The notes under the pieces are model-generated. The model ran no database searches and was not told the DNA's origin. It was given only the letters and a program-made list of their open reading frames with translations. Source: Nitrospiria bacterium (lineage in GTDB: Bacteria; Nitrospirota; Nitrospiria; DASWJH01). From it: DNA of 50,121 nucleotides. The stretch is taken from positions 1 to 50,121 of the forward strand of contig DASWJH010000015.1 in NCBI GenBank assembly GCA_036397255.1, written 5' to 3'. The translations under genes and the position numbers were made by a program. This document shows, piece after piece, positions 9,312 to 17,665 of this stretch (position 1 is its first letter; each line of letters starts with the position of its first letter).

Positions 9312-9769
9312 TTTTTGTAGGAAGTATGGCCTTGGCCCAAGAGAAAAAAAGTGCCGAGGAGGGGCGTAAAATTTTTGTGGAGAAAAGATGTTATACCTGT
9401 CATACGGTCAAAGCGGAAGGCGAATTAATCGAAAAGGAAAAAGAGGCATTCGCCAAATCCAAGGGGGTTGAGCTAAAAGGCGAAGATGAGGATGACGGCG
9501 ACGGGGAAGATGAAGATAAAAAAGATTCAAAGATAGGTGGGGATCTTTCCCATGTGGGAAAGGAGAGAGAAGGAAAGTGGATCCGAGACTTTATTCAAAA
9601 ACCCAAGGACCAATTTAAGGATTCTTCCGATTGCAAGAGAAAAGCTAAGAAAAAAGATCGAAAGCGTTTTAAAGGAACGGAAAAGGAACTGGAGGTTTTG
9701 GTAGGATACATTTCCGGTTTGAAATATCCGCAACAAGAGAAAAAACCCGAAACCTGTTTGAAAGAGTAG
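9269..9769 (+). CDS. monohaem cytochrome c with acidic insert
   Basis: Exported 166-residue protein with a signal peptide (residues 1-23, ending SMALAQE) and one haem site, CYTCH at Cys41. The surrounding EEGRKIFVEKRC and later GGDLSHVGKEREGKWIRDFI resemble class I cytochrome c. Residues about 70-92 form an Asp/Glu-rich stretch (GEDEDDGDGEDEDKKD). The last third is lysine-rich with two further cysteines (SSDCKRK, PETCLKE). I see no clear axial methionine near the C-terminus, so the sixth ligand is uncertain. The start is ATG 9269 with AGAGGGG upstream. The protein could be the soluble carrier feeding the conduit. Confidence 0.83.
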   Translation: MEQVFKVFFLFIALVFVGSMALAQEKKSAEEGRKIFVEKRCYTCHTVKAEGELIEKEKEAFAKSKGVELKGEDEDDGDGEDEDKKDSKIGGDLSHVGKEREGKWIRDFIQKPKDQFKDSSDCKRKAKKKDRKRFKGTEKELEVLVGYISGLKYPQQEKKPETCLKE

Positions 9770-9799
9770 ATTCTAAAGAAAGATTGAGAGGGAAAACGT

Positions 9800-10411
9800 A
9801 TGCTTGAGGAAAATTTGGTCAAAGCTATTGGTATTGGCTTGTGTGTGTTCACCATTCTTCTTGTGGTTTATACGATTTTCTTCAGACCGAAGTCCTTTCT
9901 GGAAGATATCACCGCCCGTTGGCTTTTATTGTTTGGATTTGTCATTTTATCCCCTCTGGCCTATCTGTTGAGCTTTGCCATGGTGTTCGAAGATTCTAAA
10001 ACGGTTTCGTTCTGTAATTCCTGCCATGTGATGGAAAGCCGTGTTGAGAATCTCAAAAACCCTGATAGTGAATATTTGGCCGCCCAGCATTATCAATTCC
10101 GGTGGATTGCAAATAATCAGTGCTATCACTGTCATACGGATTATAATCTTTTCGGAGGGTTCAGAGGAAAAATTGCCGGGTTTAGGCATGTTTGGGCCTA
10201 TTATGTGGTGGGTTATGAGTTGCCCCTAAAAATTTATGGGACTTACGATAACCAGATCTGTCTTTATTGCCACGGGCCGGTACGTAATTATCAAGAACTG
10301 GAAGAGCATCAGGATTACCTAAAGGATCTTGATCTCAGCAAGAAGTCCTGTTTAGGATCAGATTGTCATATCGCAACACATCCCAAAGAGAGGAAGAAAA
10401 GTGGCCTCTGA
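9800..10411 (+). CDS. NapC/NirT-like membrane tetrahaem cytochrome
   Basis: Probable inner-membrane quinol dehydrogenase subunit of 203 residues. Two hydrophobic segments lie at about residues 8-28 and 41-62. Haem sites follow: CNSCHVM (Cys72, with Met78 placed like the Met ligand of NrfH haem 1), CYHCH (Cys108), CLYCH (Cys154) and a non-standard CX4CH, CLGSDCH (Cys184). NapC/NrfH proteins usually have one transmembrane anchor, so the extra N-terminal helix is unusual. It lies at the end of the multihaem operon, where it would connect the quinone pool to the periplasmic cytochromes. GAGAGGG precedes the ATG, and the gene overlaps the next by 11 bases. Confidence 0.85.
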   Translation: MLEENLVKAIGIGLCVFTILLVVYTIFFRPKSFLEDITARWLLLFGFVILSPLAYLLSFAMVFEDSKTVSFCNSCHVMESRVENLKNPDSEYLAAQHYQFRWIANNQCYHCHTDYNLFGGFRGKIAGFRHVWAYYVVGYELPLKIYGTYDNQICLYCHGPVRNYQELEEHQDYLKDLDLSKKSCLGSDCHIATHPKERKKSGL

Positions 10412-10616
10412 AAACGTAAAAAAATTCAATAAGGCATTGATGTTTGCGGGAATCTTTAATATCATCGGTCTGTTATTGGTTTCATTCTCACTCTTTAAGG
10501 TGACTCCCATTACCATCATTCTTTCAACGGGTGTGGGAGGTCTCCTCATTGGCATGGCGGTTCTTTTATATCTTAAGGTGGTTATTCAAGATCTTCGGAA
10601 ACAGAAAATTCTATGA
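10401..10616 (+). CDS. small two-helix membrane protein of the cytochrome operon
   Basis: Hypothetical protein of 71 residues with two predicted transmembrane helices (about 13-32 and 36-58), a basic N-terminus and a basic C-terminus (DLRKQKIL). It starts at a GTG within the end of the NapC-like gene, preceded by GAGAGGAAG. The overlap suggests it is a small subunit or assembly partner of that membrane cytochrome. No cysteine, histidine or haem motif is present. I do not recognise the family. It closes the plus-strand block; a convergent gene begins 17 bases later. Confidence 0.65.
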   Translation: MASENVKKFNKALMFAGIFNIIGLLLVSFSLFKVTPITIILSTGVGGLLIGMAVLLYLKVVIQDLRKQKIL

Positions 10617-10633
10617 TGAAAGACCCATAGGCC

Positions 10634-11476
10634 TTATACGGAATTAAACCCTTCTTGACTAACCAGAACCCGTTTGTCTCCCAAAACGGTTTGAAAAATA
10701 TTTCGGACCTCCCATAATTTTTCTAGCTTGGCCCATTCCGAATATCCCCCGGTATTGAGTCTTTTCACAAAATCCGTCCTCAGGGTTCTTTTTCCGTTTG
10801 AACCATCGCCGATGAGAAAATGGTCTAAGATCACCCTGTGGGATGCCTCGCCAATCCCTTGTGCAAAACCGATGGGATTTTTTAGTGGCAGTAGGGGACT
10901 GACAGTCGTTTGGGTCTGTATTCCTTTATCCTTGAACGCTTTTAGAGTTCCCAAACGCTGAAGGGGAGGAAAAGTATGGGGAGGAAACCCCGGAACGGGG
11001 TCCAGATCAGTTTCGACGGTCATGGAAACCCAGACCTGACATAGCCCTGATAATTTTTTTATGAGATGTAAATCCCGGCCGATTAAAGTGGAATGGGTTT
11101 GAATGACCAGAACATCGGGTGGTCGTGAAATCATTTTTTCCAATAATTCAGCCGTTAGCCCGAGGGATTTTTCCTGGGGGACATAGGGATCGGTGATACT
11201 GCTCATGTAAATTCTTAAAGGTTTTGCCTTTCCTCGTAAGGGGTGTTTGATTCGATCATAATCTTTTATATAGGTTTCTTTAATATTTTCTTTTGCTCCA
11301 TAAAGCCCCCACGGTCTGCCCTTAGTGTTCCATGTGATGTGCTGGGCATAACAAAACGTACCGCAAAGTGCATTTGCAAAGGAACACCCACTGTAAATAT
11401 TAACCGTGTGGGTAAATCCATTTTTCAGAAAGCCACCCGTGGGCGTCAGAAGGGTTTTATTGTCGATCCAGTCCAT
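10634..11476 (-). CDS. SPL-family radical SAM protein
   Basis: Protein of 280 residues resembling spore-photoproduct-lyase-like (SPL/Rv2578c type) radical SAM enzymes. The N-terminal segment has SGCSFANALCGTFCYAQ, giving cysteine spacing CX6CX3C rather than the canonical CX3CX2C. Downstream motifs fit the fold: RIYMSSITDPYVPQE, VLVIQTHST and VWVSMTVETD. These families often include enzymes of unknown substrate, some linked to DNA photolesion repair. It is transcribed convergently with the cytochrome operon and has no operon partner. The iron-sulfur ligation is inferred from the cysteine cluster. The actual reaction is unknown. Confidence 0.78.
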   Translation of the reverse strand: MDWIDNKTLLTPTGGFLKNGFTHTVNIYSGCSFANALCGTFCYAQHITWNTKGRPWGLYGAKENIKETYIKDYDRIKHPLRGKAKPLRIYMSSITDPYVPQEKSLGLTAELLEKMISRPPDVLVIQTHSTLIGRDLHLIKKLSGLCQVWVSMTVETDLDPVPGFPPHTFPPLQRLGTLKAFKDKGIQTQTTVSPLLPLKNPIGFAQGIGEASHRVILDHFLIGDGSNGKRTLRTDFVKRLNTGGYSEWAKLEKLWEVRNIFQTVLGDKRVLVSQEGFNSV

Positions 11477-11642
11477 TTTTTCGCATTTGATGATTTAATT
11501 AAAATTCTTTATAATTATAGTGGAGCGTATTTAATAATAGAATTATTAAAAATGTATTCCTGCTTTTTTTATAAGGTAATATGTCTTCCAACTGATGATT
11601 AACCTATTTTTAAATTTGTTGATAAAACAATCAAGGGAAATG

Positions 11643-12572
11643 ATGGCACATTCTGGTAAGGTTTTTATAGGATGTCTGGTAGCTGTTATCTTTGGTATTT
11701 CGGATAGTTATGGCTACACAGGAACGAAAGTTGGTAACGGGGGAAAAATCCATGGGAGGGTGATATTAAAAGGTCCCGTACCGGAACACCGGGCCTTTCC
11801 GATAGTTCTTTATCCGTTTGGGTCTTATTGCAAGAAAATATCCAATGGAGAAGGGTTGATTCTGCTCAAAGAGTTCAATGTCGATCTTGATGGAGGTTTG
11901 CAGGATGCCGTGGTGGCGGTTCAGGGTGTGACAAAAGGAAAGCGATTTCGGTCTAAAAAAAATCAATTTGTAGCCATTAACTGCATGTTTCATCCTGCCG
12001 ATGTTCCCGAAGACAAGCAATTTGAATTGCATGCCGGAAGATTGACCCACGTTCATCCGCTGGTCAGCATCATGAGGAACCACCGGCGCGTGTCTGTCGT
12101 GAACAAAGACCCTGTTCTACATGGAGGTCAGATTTATCAGCCGGAAACCGGTCACCGGGTGTTGAGTTTCCCTGTTCCGGTTTCTGGGGGAAAATTCGGG
12201 GGAACCATCCATTTGGGAAAGGGTAAAAAAATTGTCCAGATGATCTGTCCAATGCATGAATTTATGCAAAGCTGGGGATGGATCGTGGATAATCCCTATT
12301 TTGCCAAAACCCAAAAAGGAGGAGGGTATTTGATTGATGACTTATTGCCAGGGAAATACAAAGTCACCGCTTGGCATCCCCATCTCAAGCCCATAGAAAA
12401 AGAGTTTACCATCCTTGAAGGGAGAACCGTTTCGATCGATTTTGAGTTTGATCCCACTCAAGTGGTCCGTCCATTATACGAAACACAGGAGCATTTCCGG
12501 ATTCCACCTGAGTCCGATCCCTTTCAGGACCTGGAGGGTTGTGAAGACCCTTTTTGTGTGAAAAGAGATTGA
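11643..12572 (+). CDS. secreted cupredoxin-like protein
   Basis: Predicted periplasmic protein of about 309 residues with signal peptide residues 1-24 (ending DSYGYTG). The middle part contains DPVLHGGQIY and, about 55 residues later, ICPMHEFMQSW, a His...Cys-x2-His-x2-Met pattern reminiscent of blue-copper ligands. A carboxypeptidase-regulatory-like beta domain follows (GGYLIDDLLPGKYKVTAWHPH). The C-terminus has two further cysteines (EGCEDPFCVKR). The start is chosen at ATG 11643, five bases after AGGG; an ATG at 11640 sits too close and 11595 is too far upstream. It may be an electron-transfer or copper protein accompanying the nearby cytochromes, but that link is only positional. Confidence 0.7.
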   Translation: MAHSGKVFIGCLVAVIFGISDSYGYTGTKVGNGGKIHGRVILKGPVPEHRAFPIVLYPFGSYCKKISNGEGLILLKEFNVDLDGGLQDAVVAVQGVTKGKRFRSKKNQFVAINCMFHPADVPEDKQFELHAGRLTHVHPLVSIMRNHRRVSVVNKDPVLHGGQIYQPETGHRVLSFPVPVSGGKFGGTIHLGKGKKIVQMICPMHEFMQSWGWIVDNPYFAKTQKGGGYLIDDLLPGKYKVTAWHPHLKPIEKEFTILEGRTVSIDFEFDPTQVVRPLYETQEHFRIPPESDPFQDLEGCEDPFCVKRD

Positions 12573-12608
12573 AGTTTTTTTTTCAGGATTTAACACGGCA
12601 GGAAAAAA

Positions 12609-13385
12609 CTATTGATACACCTGAAGGGAGGAAATTTCGTCAAACCCCATTTCAAATTCCAGGCTGCCCTGGTCTGAAGCTTTTTTAAAAACCAGGATTC
12701 TTTTTTTAATTTGTGTTAACTGTCCATCCATAATGAGACCGTCTTTTCCTTTTACCCGGAATGTCTCTCCGATCTTTTTGTAAGCTTTGGTTAAGGGAAC
12801 CTCCTCAAGGGTTGCATATTCCTCCGAAAAAAAAGTTTTAATTTGGGCCAAGGGTTGGTTCTTATTTTTGTTTTCCTGCTTGGGTTGACCGGGTGGGATT
12901 TCCACAATTTCAGTGGGCGTTTTTCTCAGTTTCTTTTCCTTTGTCTTCGTTAGACTCTTTATTATTTCTTCCAATGTTTGCCTGATCTTTAAGAATTTTT
13001 CTTTTTCTTCAGGGTTGAGAGACCGCGTGTTCTGGATCTGATCCAATAATTGATCAATTTTTTTTCCCTTTTCTTCTTGGGATATCCCTTTTCTGGTTAC
13101 CTCATAGATCCCTTCAAGCATTTGAAGTCCCCCTAAACCGATCAGTAAATAAAAAAGCAGGGAGACAAATCCGGAAATTGAAATGATATGGATCAAAAAA
13201 GGCTTTTTGGCTTCAGACCAGTTTTTTATTGCGAAAATAACGGTGGTAAAGGGGGAGAGGAATAAAACCAAAAAACCCCATAGAACGCTTTCCCGGAAGG
13301 CCACGATGACTAACCAAATGAAAGAGGTAAAAATGGCTGTTCCGAAGAGGATCCAAAAAATAAACGCGAGAAGCGTTACCGTCAT
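12609..13385 (-). CDS. hypothetical membrane protein with coiled-coil region
   Basis: Protein of 258 residues, family not recognised. The N-terminal third holds about three hydrophobic helices (residues 4-28, 35-52 and 62-90). A Lys/Glu-rich helical stretch (about 95-170) then looks coiled-coil, and a beta-rich C-terminal domain (about 190-258) has the pattern GETFRVKGKDGLIMDGQLTQIKKRILVFKK cut into strands. GGAGGT lies six bases before the ATG. It faces the FHA/protease pair, transcribed in the same direction, 158 bases downstream of them, so a shared role is possible but unproven. The gene is convergent with the cupredoxin gene. Confidence 0.6.
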   Translation of the reverse strand: MTVTLLAFIFWILFGTAIFTSFIWLVIVAFRESVLWGFLVLFLSPFTTVIFAIKNWSEAKKPFLIHIISISGFVSLLFYLLIGLGGLQMLEGIYEVTRKGISQEEKGKKIDQLLDQIQNTRSLNPEEKEKFLKIRQTLEEIIKSLTKTKEKKLRKTPTEIVEIPPGQPKQENKNKNQPLAQIKTFFSEEYATLEEVPLTKAYKKIGETFRVKGKDGLIMDGQLTQIKKRILVFKKASDQGSLEFEMGFDEISSLQVYQ

Positions 13386-13543
13386 TTAAGACCTCCAGAC
13401 CTGTGTTCTTTATGTGTTTAATTCTATCCCATTCTAATTTTCAGTCAATTGAGCAAAGGTTATATTTCTTATGGAGAATTTAAGGGGGAAAAGATATGGG
13501 GATTAAATAGGCGTTTTTGGGCGAGGATTGAATAAAAAAATTG

Positions 13544-14530
13544 TTAAGGAACTTGGTCCCATCCTTTTTTAATCGGTTGATCCACCCTAGTCTTCATGGT
13601 TTGGACCTCTTGAAAGAATTGATCCAGGTTAGCGCTTTTCACCAGTTGAAAAGGAGGGGGTTTTAATTCGCCGTGGAAATTTAAAGATCCTATTAATTGG
13701 TTGCTAACAATATTCCAGGAAAAACCGAAGAGGCCGACCATGGTAAAGACCACCATTCCGGTCCCCAAAGCGATTTTCTTAGATGATTTATGGGTGCAGA
13801 GGCGCAGATGTCCCCACAGGATAAACCCTAAAACAAGACTAACCCCAATCCAAAACAGAATATCAGTGGAGAAGCCTGCCGAAAAACCAAAGGAATAATA
13901 TTCGTGGGCGGTATCAAATACGGAGAAAGCCAACAGACCCACACAGACAATAAACACATGGGCTTTGAAATAGTGATGGTGCATAAAAATTTTACTCAAT
14001 AAGGCCCAAATTCCTGCCCAAATACTAATTCCGGCAATAAACCACAGAGGTAAAAGAACCAAATCTCCAAGCTGGGGTTTGGAAAAAGAGTTCCAGAATG
14101 TTTCAACCATAATCCATAAACCGGTTAATATCAATATGCCAAAAAATGTAGATGAGCGGTTAAACGATTGGGTTAAAGCCGCGAATCCATATTCAAGTTC
14201 TTTAGCGGATGGAACATCAAAAGCAGGTGTCCGGATTCGCAGAAGGGTATGACCGACCCGAATGATGATTTCATCTCCGATGACCTTTCGCATAATGGGT
14301 TTAGAGGCAGGCATCTGGTAGACTCCGTTGGTGCTATTTAGATCCGCTATATAAAGCTGCCCGCTTTCACTTAATTCAATGGAGAGATGGGTGGGGGAGA
14401 CGTACTCGTCATCCAGTATAATTTCATTTTGATAACTGCGGCCGATATGAATGGGGAAACGGTCCCGTCGAAAACGTTCGCGAACTTTTCCCGATTTTTC
14501 GAGAATCTCAACGACGATTACCGGTTCCAC
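13544..14530 (-). CDS. FHA-domain polytopic membrane protein
   Basis: Protein of 328 residues with an N-terminal FHA domain and a membrane-embedded C-terminal half. FHA signatures are all visible: HIGRSYQNEI, DDEYVSPTHLSIEL and LNSTNGVY (residues about 28-82), so phosphothreonine binding is likely. About five transmembrane helices follow between residues 125 and 290, then a soluble tail. The GTG start overlaps the end of the protease gene by 13 bases, implying translational coupling. The pairing with an exported protease suggests a phospho-signal at the membrane controlling or reporting on proteolysis. That is inference. Confidence 0.8.
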   Translation of the reverse strand: MEPVIVVEILEKSGKVRERFRRDRFPIHIGRSYQNEIILDDEYVSPTHLSIELSESGQLYIADLNSTNGVYQMPASKPIMRKVIGDEIIIRVGHTLLRIRTPAFDVPSAKELEYGFAALTQSFNRSSTFFGILILTGLWIMVETFWNSFSKPQLGDLVLLPLWFIAGISIWAGIWALLSKIFMHHHYFKAHVFIVCVGLLAFSVFDTAHEYYSFGFSAGFSTDILFWIGVSLVLGFILWGHLRLCTHKSSKKIALGTGMVVFTMVGLFGFSWNIVSNQLIGSLNFHGELKPPPFQLVKSANLDQFFQEVQTMKTRVDQPIKKGWDQVP

Positions 14531-15840
14531 GTTATGTTCTCCAAAAATTTACTTGCAAACCTTTTGGCATTTTCAAAACTGACCCCTGTTAATGAGACCG
14601 AAGTCTGCAGTCCCTTGTTGTTCCCATCCAAGGTGGCAGCCATGATAAAAGAATCATACAGGTTTGGCAGTTTCTTATATCCCCTGGCACAGAATACCAC
14701 CTTTAAATTCGGTCCCTTCTGTGCGACAAAATTGGAATGGCACCGGAAAGGGCCGACTTCCTCTTCATTGGTTGAGATTTGATTCTTTTCCACCTGGAAA
14801 AATTCTTGATATAATCCGTAGAAACGAAAACGGTTTAAATGCTCCGTTGAAATAAAGGTATTGGTAAAAATCATTGTCCCGGAAAACTGGGACCCCGAAA
14901 GGTATATTCCATCTTCAAAAGAGCACCGTTGGGTGACTGTTTCATATAGTTGATTGTCCCTTCGGAAAGAATCTCCCCAACATTTGATAAAAGGAGCGAT
15001 TTTCCCGGGAACCTGGTAGGGCCCCAGGGTGACGGTTTCCCAGCCGTGAGATAAAACCTCCACCAAGTACAAATCTTGATGACTCAAGAGCTGATCGCGC
15101 AATTTCAGGATCAAAGTTTCTGGTCCCGCTGGTTTCCTTGAAGCCGTTTCTTTTAAAAGAGTTTGAGCGTATTTAACGGGAACAAGGAAACTTAACTGGT
15201 TTCCCGCGGTGGCCACATTGATTCCCACCACTTTTCCATTGGAAAGAATAGACGGGCCTCCGCTCATTCCGGAATTAATCGAACCGGTAAAATGGATCTT
15301 TTCATAAAGGGTGTGTTCCAGAAGACCGCTATGAGTTCCTTCAATAATGGTTTGTCCCAGGTCCCAGGGATTTCCCAGGGAATACATCCGGGTCCCTTTC
15401 CTTACCGGTTGGGTATGAAATTGAAAATGAGGGAGGTGGGTTCGTTTGGTTTTAACAACGGCTAAATCATGAATGGCATCAAAATTAAGAACCGTTAAGG
15501 GGCTGGACTCATTATTATAATGGATAATTTCTCCTCGAAATTGTTCCGGCCGATGAATCAATTGGGAGATCACATGGTAATTGGTGAGAATATGTCCCTC
15601 TGGGCTGACCACAAAACCGGAACCCACGGTGGATTTTGCTCCGGAAGAAGCCTCCAGGATACGAATTTGAACCACCCGGTCTCTGTATTTCTCAAATATA
15701 TGTTCAGCTCCTTCCTCCACCCCAAATGCATAGGGCAACCCTAGAATCCCTTGAAGGATAAAAATAAGAGACCCAAAAAGCAAAACCTCCTTACACTTCC
15801 TTTTTTTTTCCAAAAACATCCCCAAAATCAATGGTTTCAT
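14518..15840 (-). CDS. trypsin-like serine protease (S1C/HtrA-like) without recognised PDZ
   Basis: Exported or membrane-anchored protease of about 440 residues. A basic start followed by a hydrophobic helix (EVLLFGSLIFILQGILGL) gives a signal anchor. The catalytic triad is visible: His in TNYHV, Asp in HDLAVVK and Ser in NSGMSGGPS. The oxyanion-loop glycines and VGINVA follow as in DegP/HtrA. The second half (about residues 250-440) is a beta-rich region of unknown type, with no PDZ sequence that I recognise. The start is placed at ATG 15840 with AAAGGA close upstream; a TTG five codons earlier is possible. It forms an overlapping pair with the FHA gene. Confidence 0.85.
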   Translation of the reverse strand: MKPLILGMFLEKKRKCKEVLLFGSLIFILQGILGLPYAFGVEEGAEHIFEKYRDRVVQIRILEASSGAKSTVGSGFVVSPEGHILTNYHVISQLIHRPEQFRGEIIHYNNESSPLTVLNFDAIHDLAVVKTKRTHLPHFQFHTQPVRKGTRMYSLGNPWDLGQTIIEGTHSGLLEHTLYEKIHFTGSINSGMSGGPSILSNGKVVGINVATAGNQLSFLVPVKYAQTLLKETASRKPAGPETLILKLRDQLLSHQDLYLVEVLSHGWETVTLGPYQVPGKIAPFIKCWGDSFRRDNQLYETVTQRCSFEDGIYLSGSQFSGTMIFTNTFISTEHLNRFRFYGLYQEFFQVEKNQISTNEEEVGPFRCHSNFVAQKGPNLKVVFCARGYKKLPNLYDSFIMAATLDGNNKGLQTSVSLTGVSFENAKRFASKFLENITWNR

Positions 15841-15855
15841 AAGTCCTTTACTCAA

Positions 15856-16284
15856 GGGTAGCTTTCAGGGTACCCCATGTCAAGGTTTTGGACTGATAAA
15901 CGATGCTGGCATAGGAGAACATTTGTTTTCCGTATGCATTTCGTTTTTAAAATCAAGACAAACGGTGAATTTAAAAAATAAAAGTGGTTTCTTATTTCCT
16001 TATTAAAAAAATTGTTAGGAAAGGGCTTTTGTTCTCATTTTTTTCTAACTTTTATTGTTCAGTTTTAGGGGTTTTTAAAATTTTATAAATTAAATCAATA
16101 AGATGCATTTCAAATGGTTTAGGGCTGTGATAAGGGGGAGCCAGTATTCTTTGAGCGGTTTCCGGTTAAGAGGGGGTCCCAATTCCAGGGGGGCCAAAGG
16201 AAACCCTAACCACGGTCCCAAGTGGTGGAATTATTGGTTTCTGTTATACTTTTTCAAGATGTTTTATACCAATGGAGGGGAAAC
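15856..16284. other. AT-rich intergenic region between divergent genes
   Basis: About 430 bases separating the minus-strand protease from the plus-strand thiolase. It is AT-rich with several A and T runs, and should hold promoters for both directions. I could not settle on a specific -35/-10 pair. No RNA gene or credible small gene is seen. Confidence 0.35.
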
Positions 16285-17460
16285 ATGCAGGAAACGCTAA
16301 TCGTCAGTGCAGTCCGGACCCCTATCGGTAGTTTTAACGGGGTCCTAAGTTCGGTTTCTGCAACGGTCCTTGGAAGCAAGGTGATAGCGGAGGCACTTCA
16401 ACGGGCTCACGTTCGGGCGGAAGAAGTGGACGAAGTGATTATGGGAAACGTCCTTTCTGCCGGCCTTGGCCAAGCCCCCGCCCGCCAGGCGGCCATTGGG
16501 GCGGGGCTCCCTCATTCAGTGGGTGCCGTTACCATAAACAAGGTCTGCGGTTCAGGGTTGAAAGCGGTAATAATGGCTTCCCAGGCGATCCGGGCGGGAG
16601 ATGCAGATATCATTGTGGCGGGGGGAATGGAAAGTATGAATAACGCCCCTTATTTATTAGAAAAGGCCCGGTGGGGTTTTCGAATGGGAGATGGTCAGAT
16701 TGTAGACAGTATGATTCGGGATGGCCTGTGGGATGTCTACCATAATTTTCATATGGGGTCCGCAGCGGAGCTTTGTGCCCGTCAATATAAAATATCCAGG
16801 GAAGAAGCGGATCAGTATGCCATTTCCAGTTTTAAAAAGGCCTTGGAGGCTCAGGGGACGGGGGCCTTTAAAGAGGAATTGGTTCCGGTTTGGGTTGAAC
16901 GTAGAAAACTTTCCTCTGATGTCATCGAAGATGAAGGCCCCTCGAAGTTTAATTCCAGTAAAATGGTTAACCTTAAACCCATTTTTAAAAAAAATGGAAT
17001 CATTACCGCGGCCAACGCTTCACCCATCAGTGACGGGGCTTCGGCTCTAACGATCATGTCAGAACAGAAAGCGAAAGAGATAAATGTCTCCCCCTTGGCA
17101 CGGATTGTGGGGTATGCCTCTCATGCCCATGAGCCCAAGTGGTTTACCACAGCCCCTGTCATGGCCATTCGTAAACTCTTGCAAAAAACAAAACACACCA
17201 TATCGGATGTAGATCTTTTTGAAATTAACGAGGCCTTTTCGGTTGTCTCATTGGTCGCCAATCGGGAATTAAATTTGCCCCCTGAAAAAGTAAATGTCCG
17301 AGGGGGAGCCATCGCATTGGGGCATCCCATCGGGGCAAGCGGGGCAAGAATTCTTACCACATTGGTTCATTCGCTTGTTTCCCTAAACCAAAAAAGAGGA
17401 GTGGCTTGCCTTTGTATCGGAGGTGGAGAAGCCATTGCCATAATGCTTGAGCGGGAATAG
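16285..17460 (+). CDS. acetyl-CoA acetyltransferase (thiolase)
   Basis: Thiolase of 391 residues, the standard length. It catalyses acetoacetyl-CoA formation or cleavage, or acts in beta-oxidation. The nucleophilic Cys88 sits in NKVCGSGLKAV. The catalytic His347 is in ALGHPIGASGAR and the second Cys377 is in CLCIGGGEA. Substrate-binding motifs GGMESM and NEAFSV are present. The usual CIGGGQG has Glu in place of Gln, a mild change. ATG 16285 follows GGAGGGG; the longer frame starting at 16222 adds residues not found in the family. The gene has no obvious operon partner, so biosynthetic and degradative roles cannot be separated. Confidence 0.93.
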   Translation: MQETLIVSAVRTPIGSFNGVLSSVSATVLGSKVIAEALQRAHVRAEEVDEVIMGNVLSAGLGQAPARQAAIGAGLPHSVGAVTINKVCGSGLKAVIMASQAIRAGDADIIVAGGMESMNNAPYLLEKARWGFRMGDGQIVDSMIRDGLWDVYHNFHMGSAAELCARQYKISREEADQYAISSFKKALEAQGTGAFKEELVPVWVERRKLSSDVIEDEGPSKFNSSKMVNLKPIFKKNGIITAANASPISDGASALTIMSEQKAKEINVSPLARIVGYASHAHEPKWFTTAPVMAIRKLLQKTKHTISDVDLFEINEAFSVVSLVANRELNLPPEKVNVRGGAIALGHPIGASGARILTTLVHSLVSLNQKRGVACLCIGGGEAIAIMLERE

Positions 17461-17665
17461 GTAGAACCCCTTTCCTTATCCTCCTAAATTAAATTTTTTA
17501 TTTCAGTTTTATTTCTTCTCCCATAGCGACTTAGCTTTTTATGACTCATGCTTTTCCTAAAGCTTTCACATTTTATGGCCGACAAAGATTTATATAACTA
17601 TTTGAAAAACCATATAAAAATTTTGCTTTCAGAGGAGCTAAATAGGCTTTGGATTAATTCTTACA

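Noticed and set aside
16103-16300. 65-residue frame upstream of the thiolase
   Set aside because: Overlaps the thiolase start in another frame, is of atypical composition and has no ribosome site.
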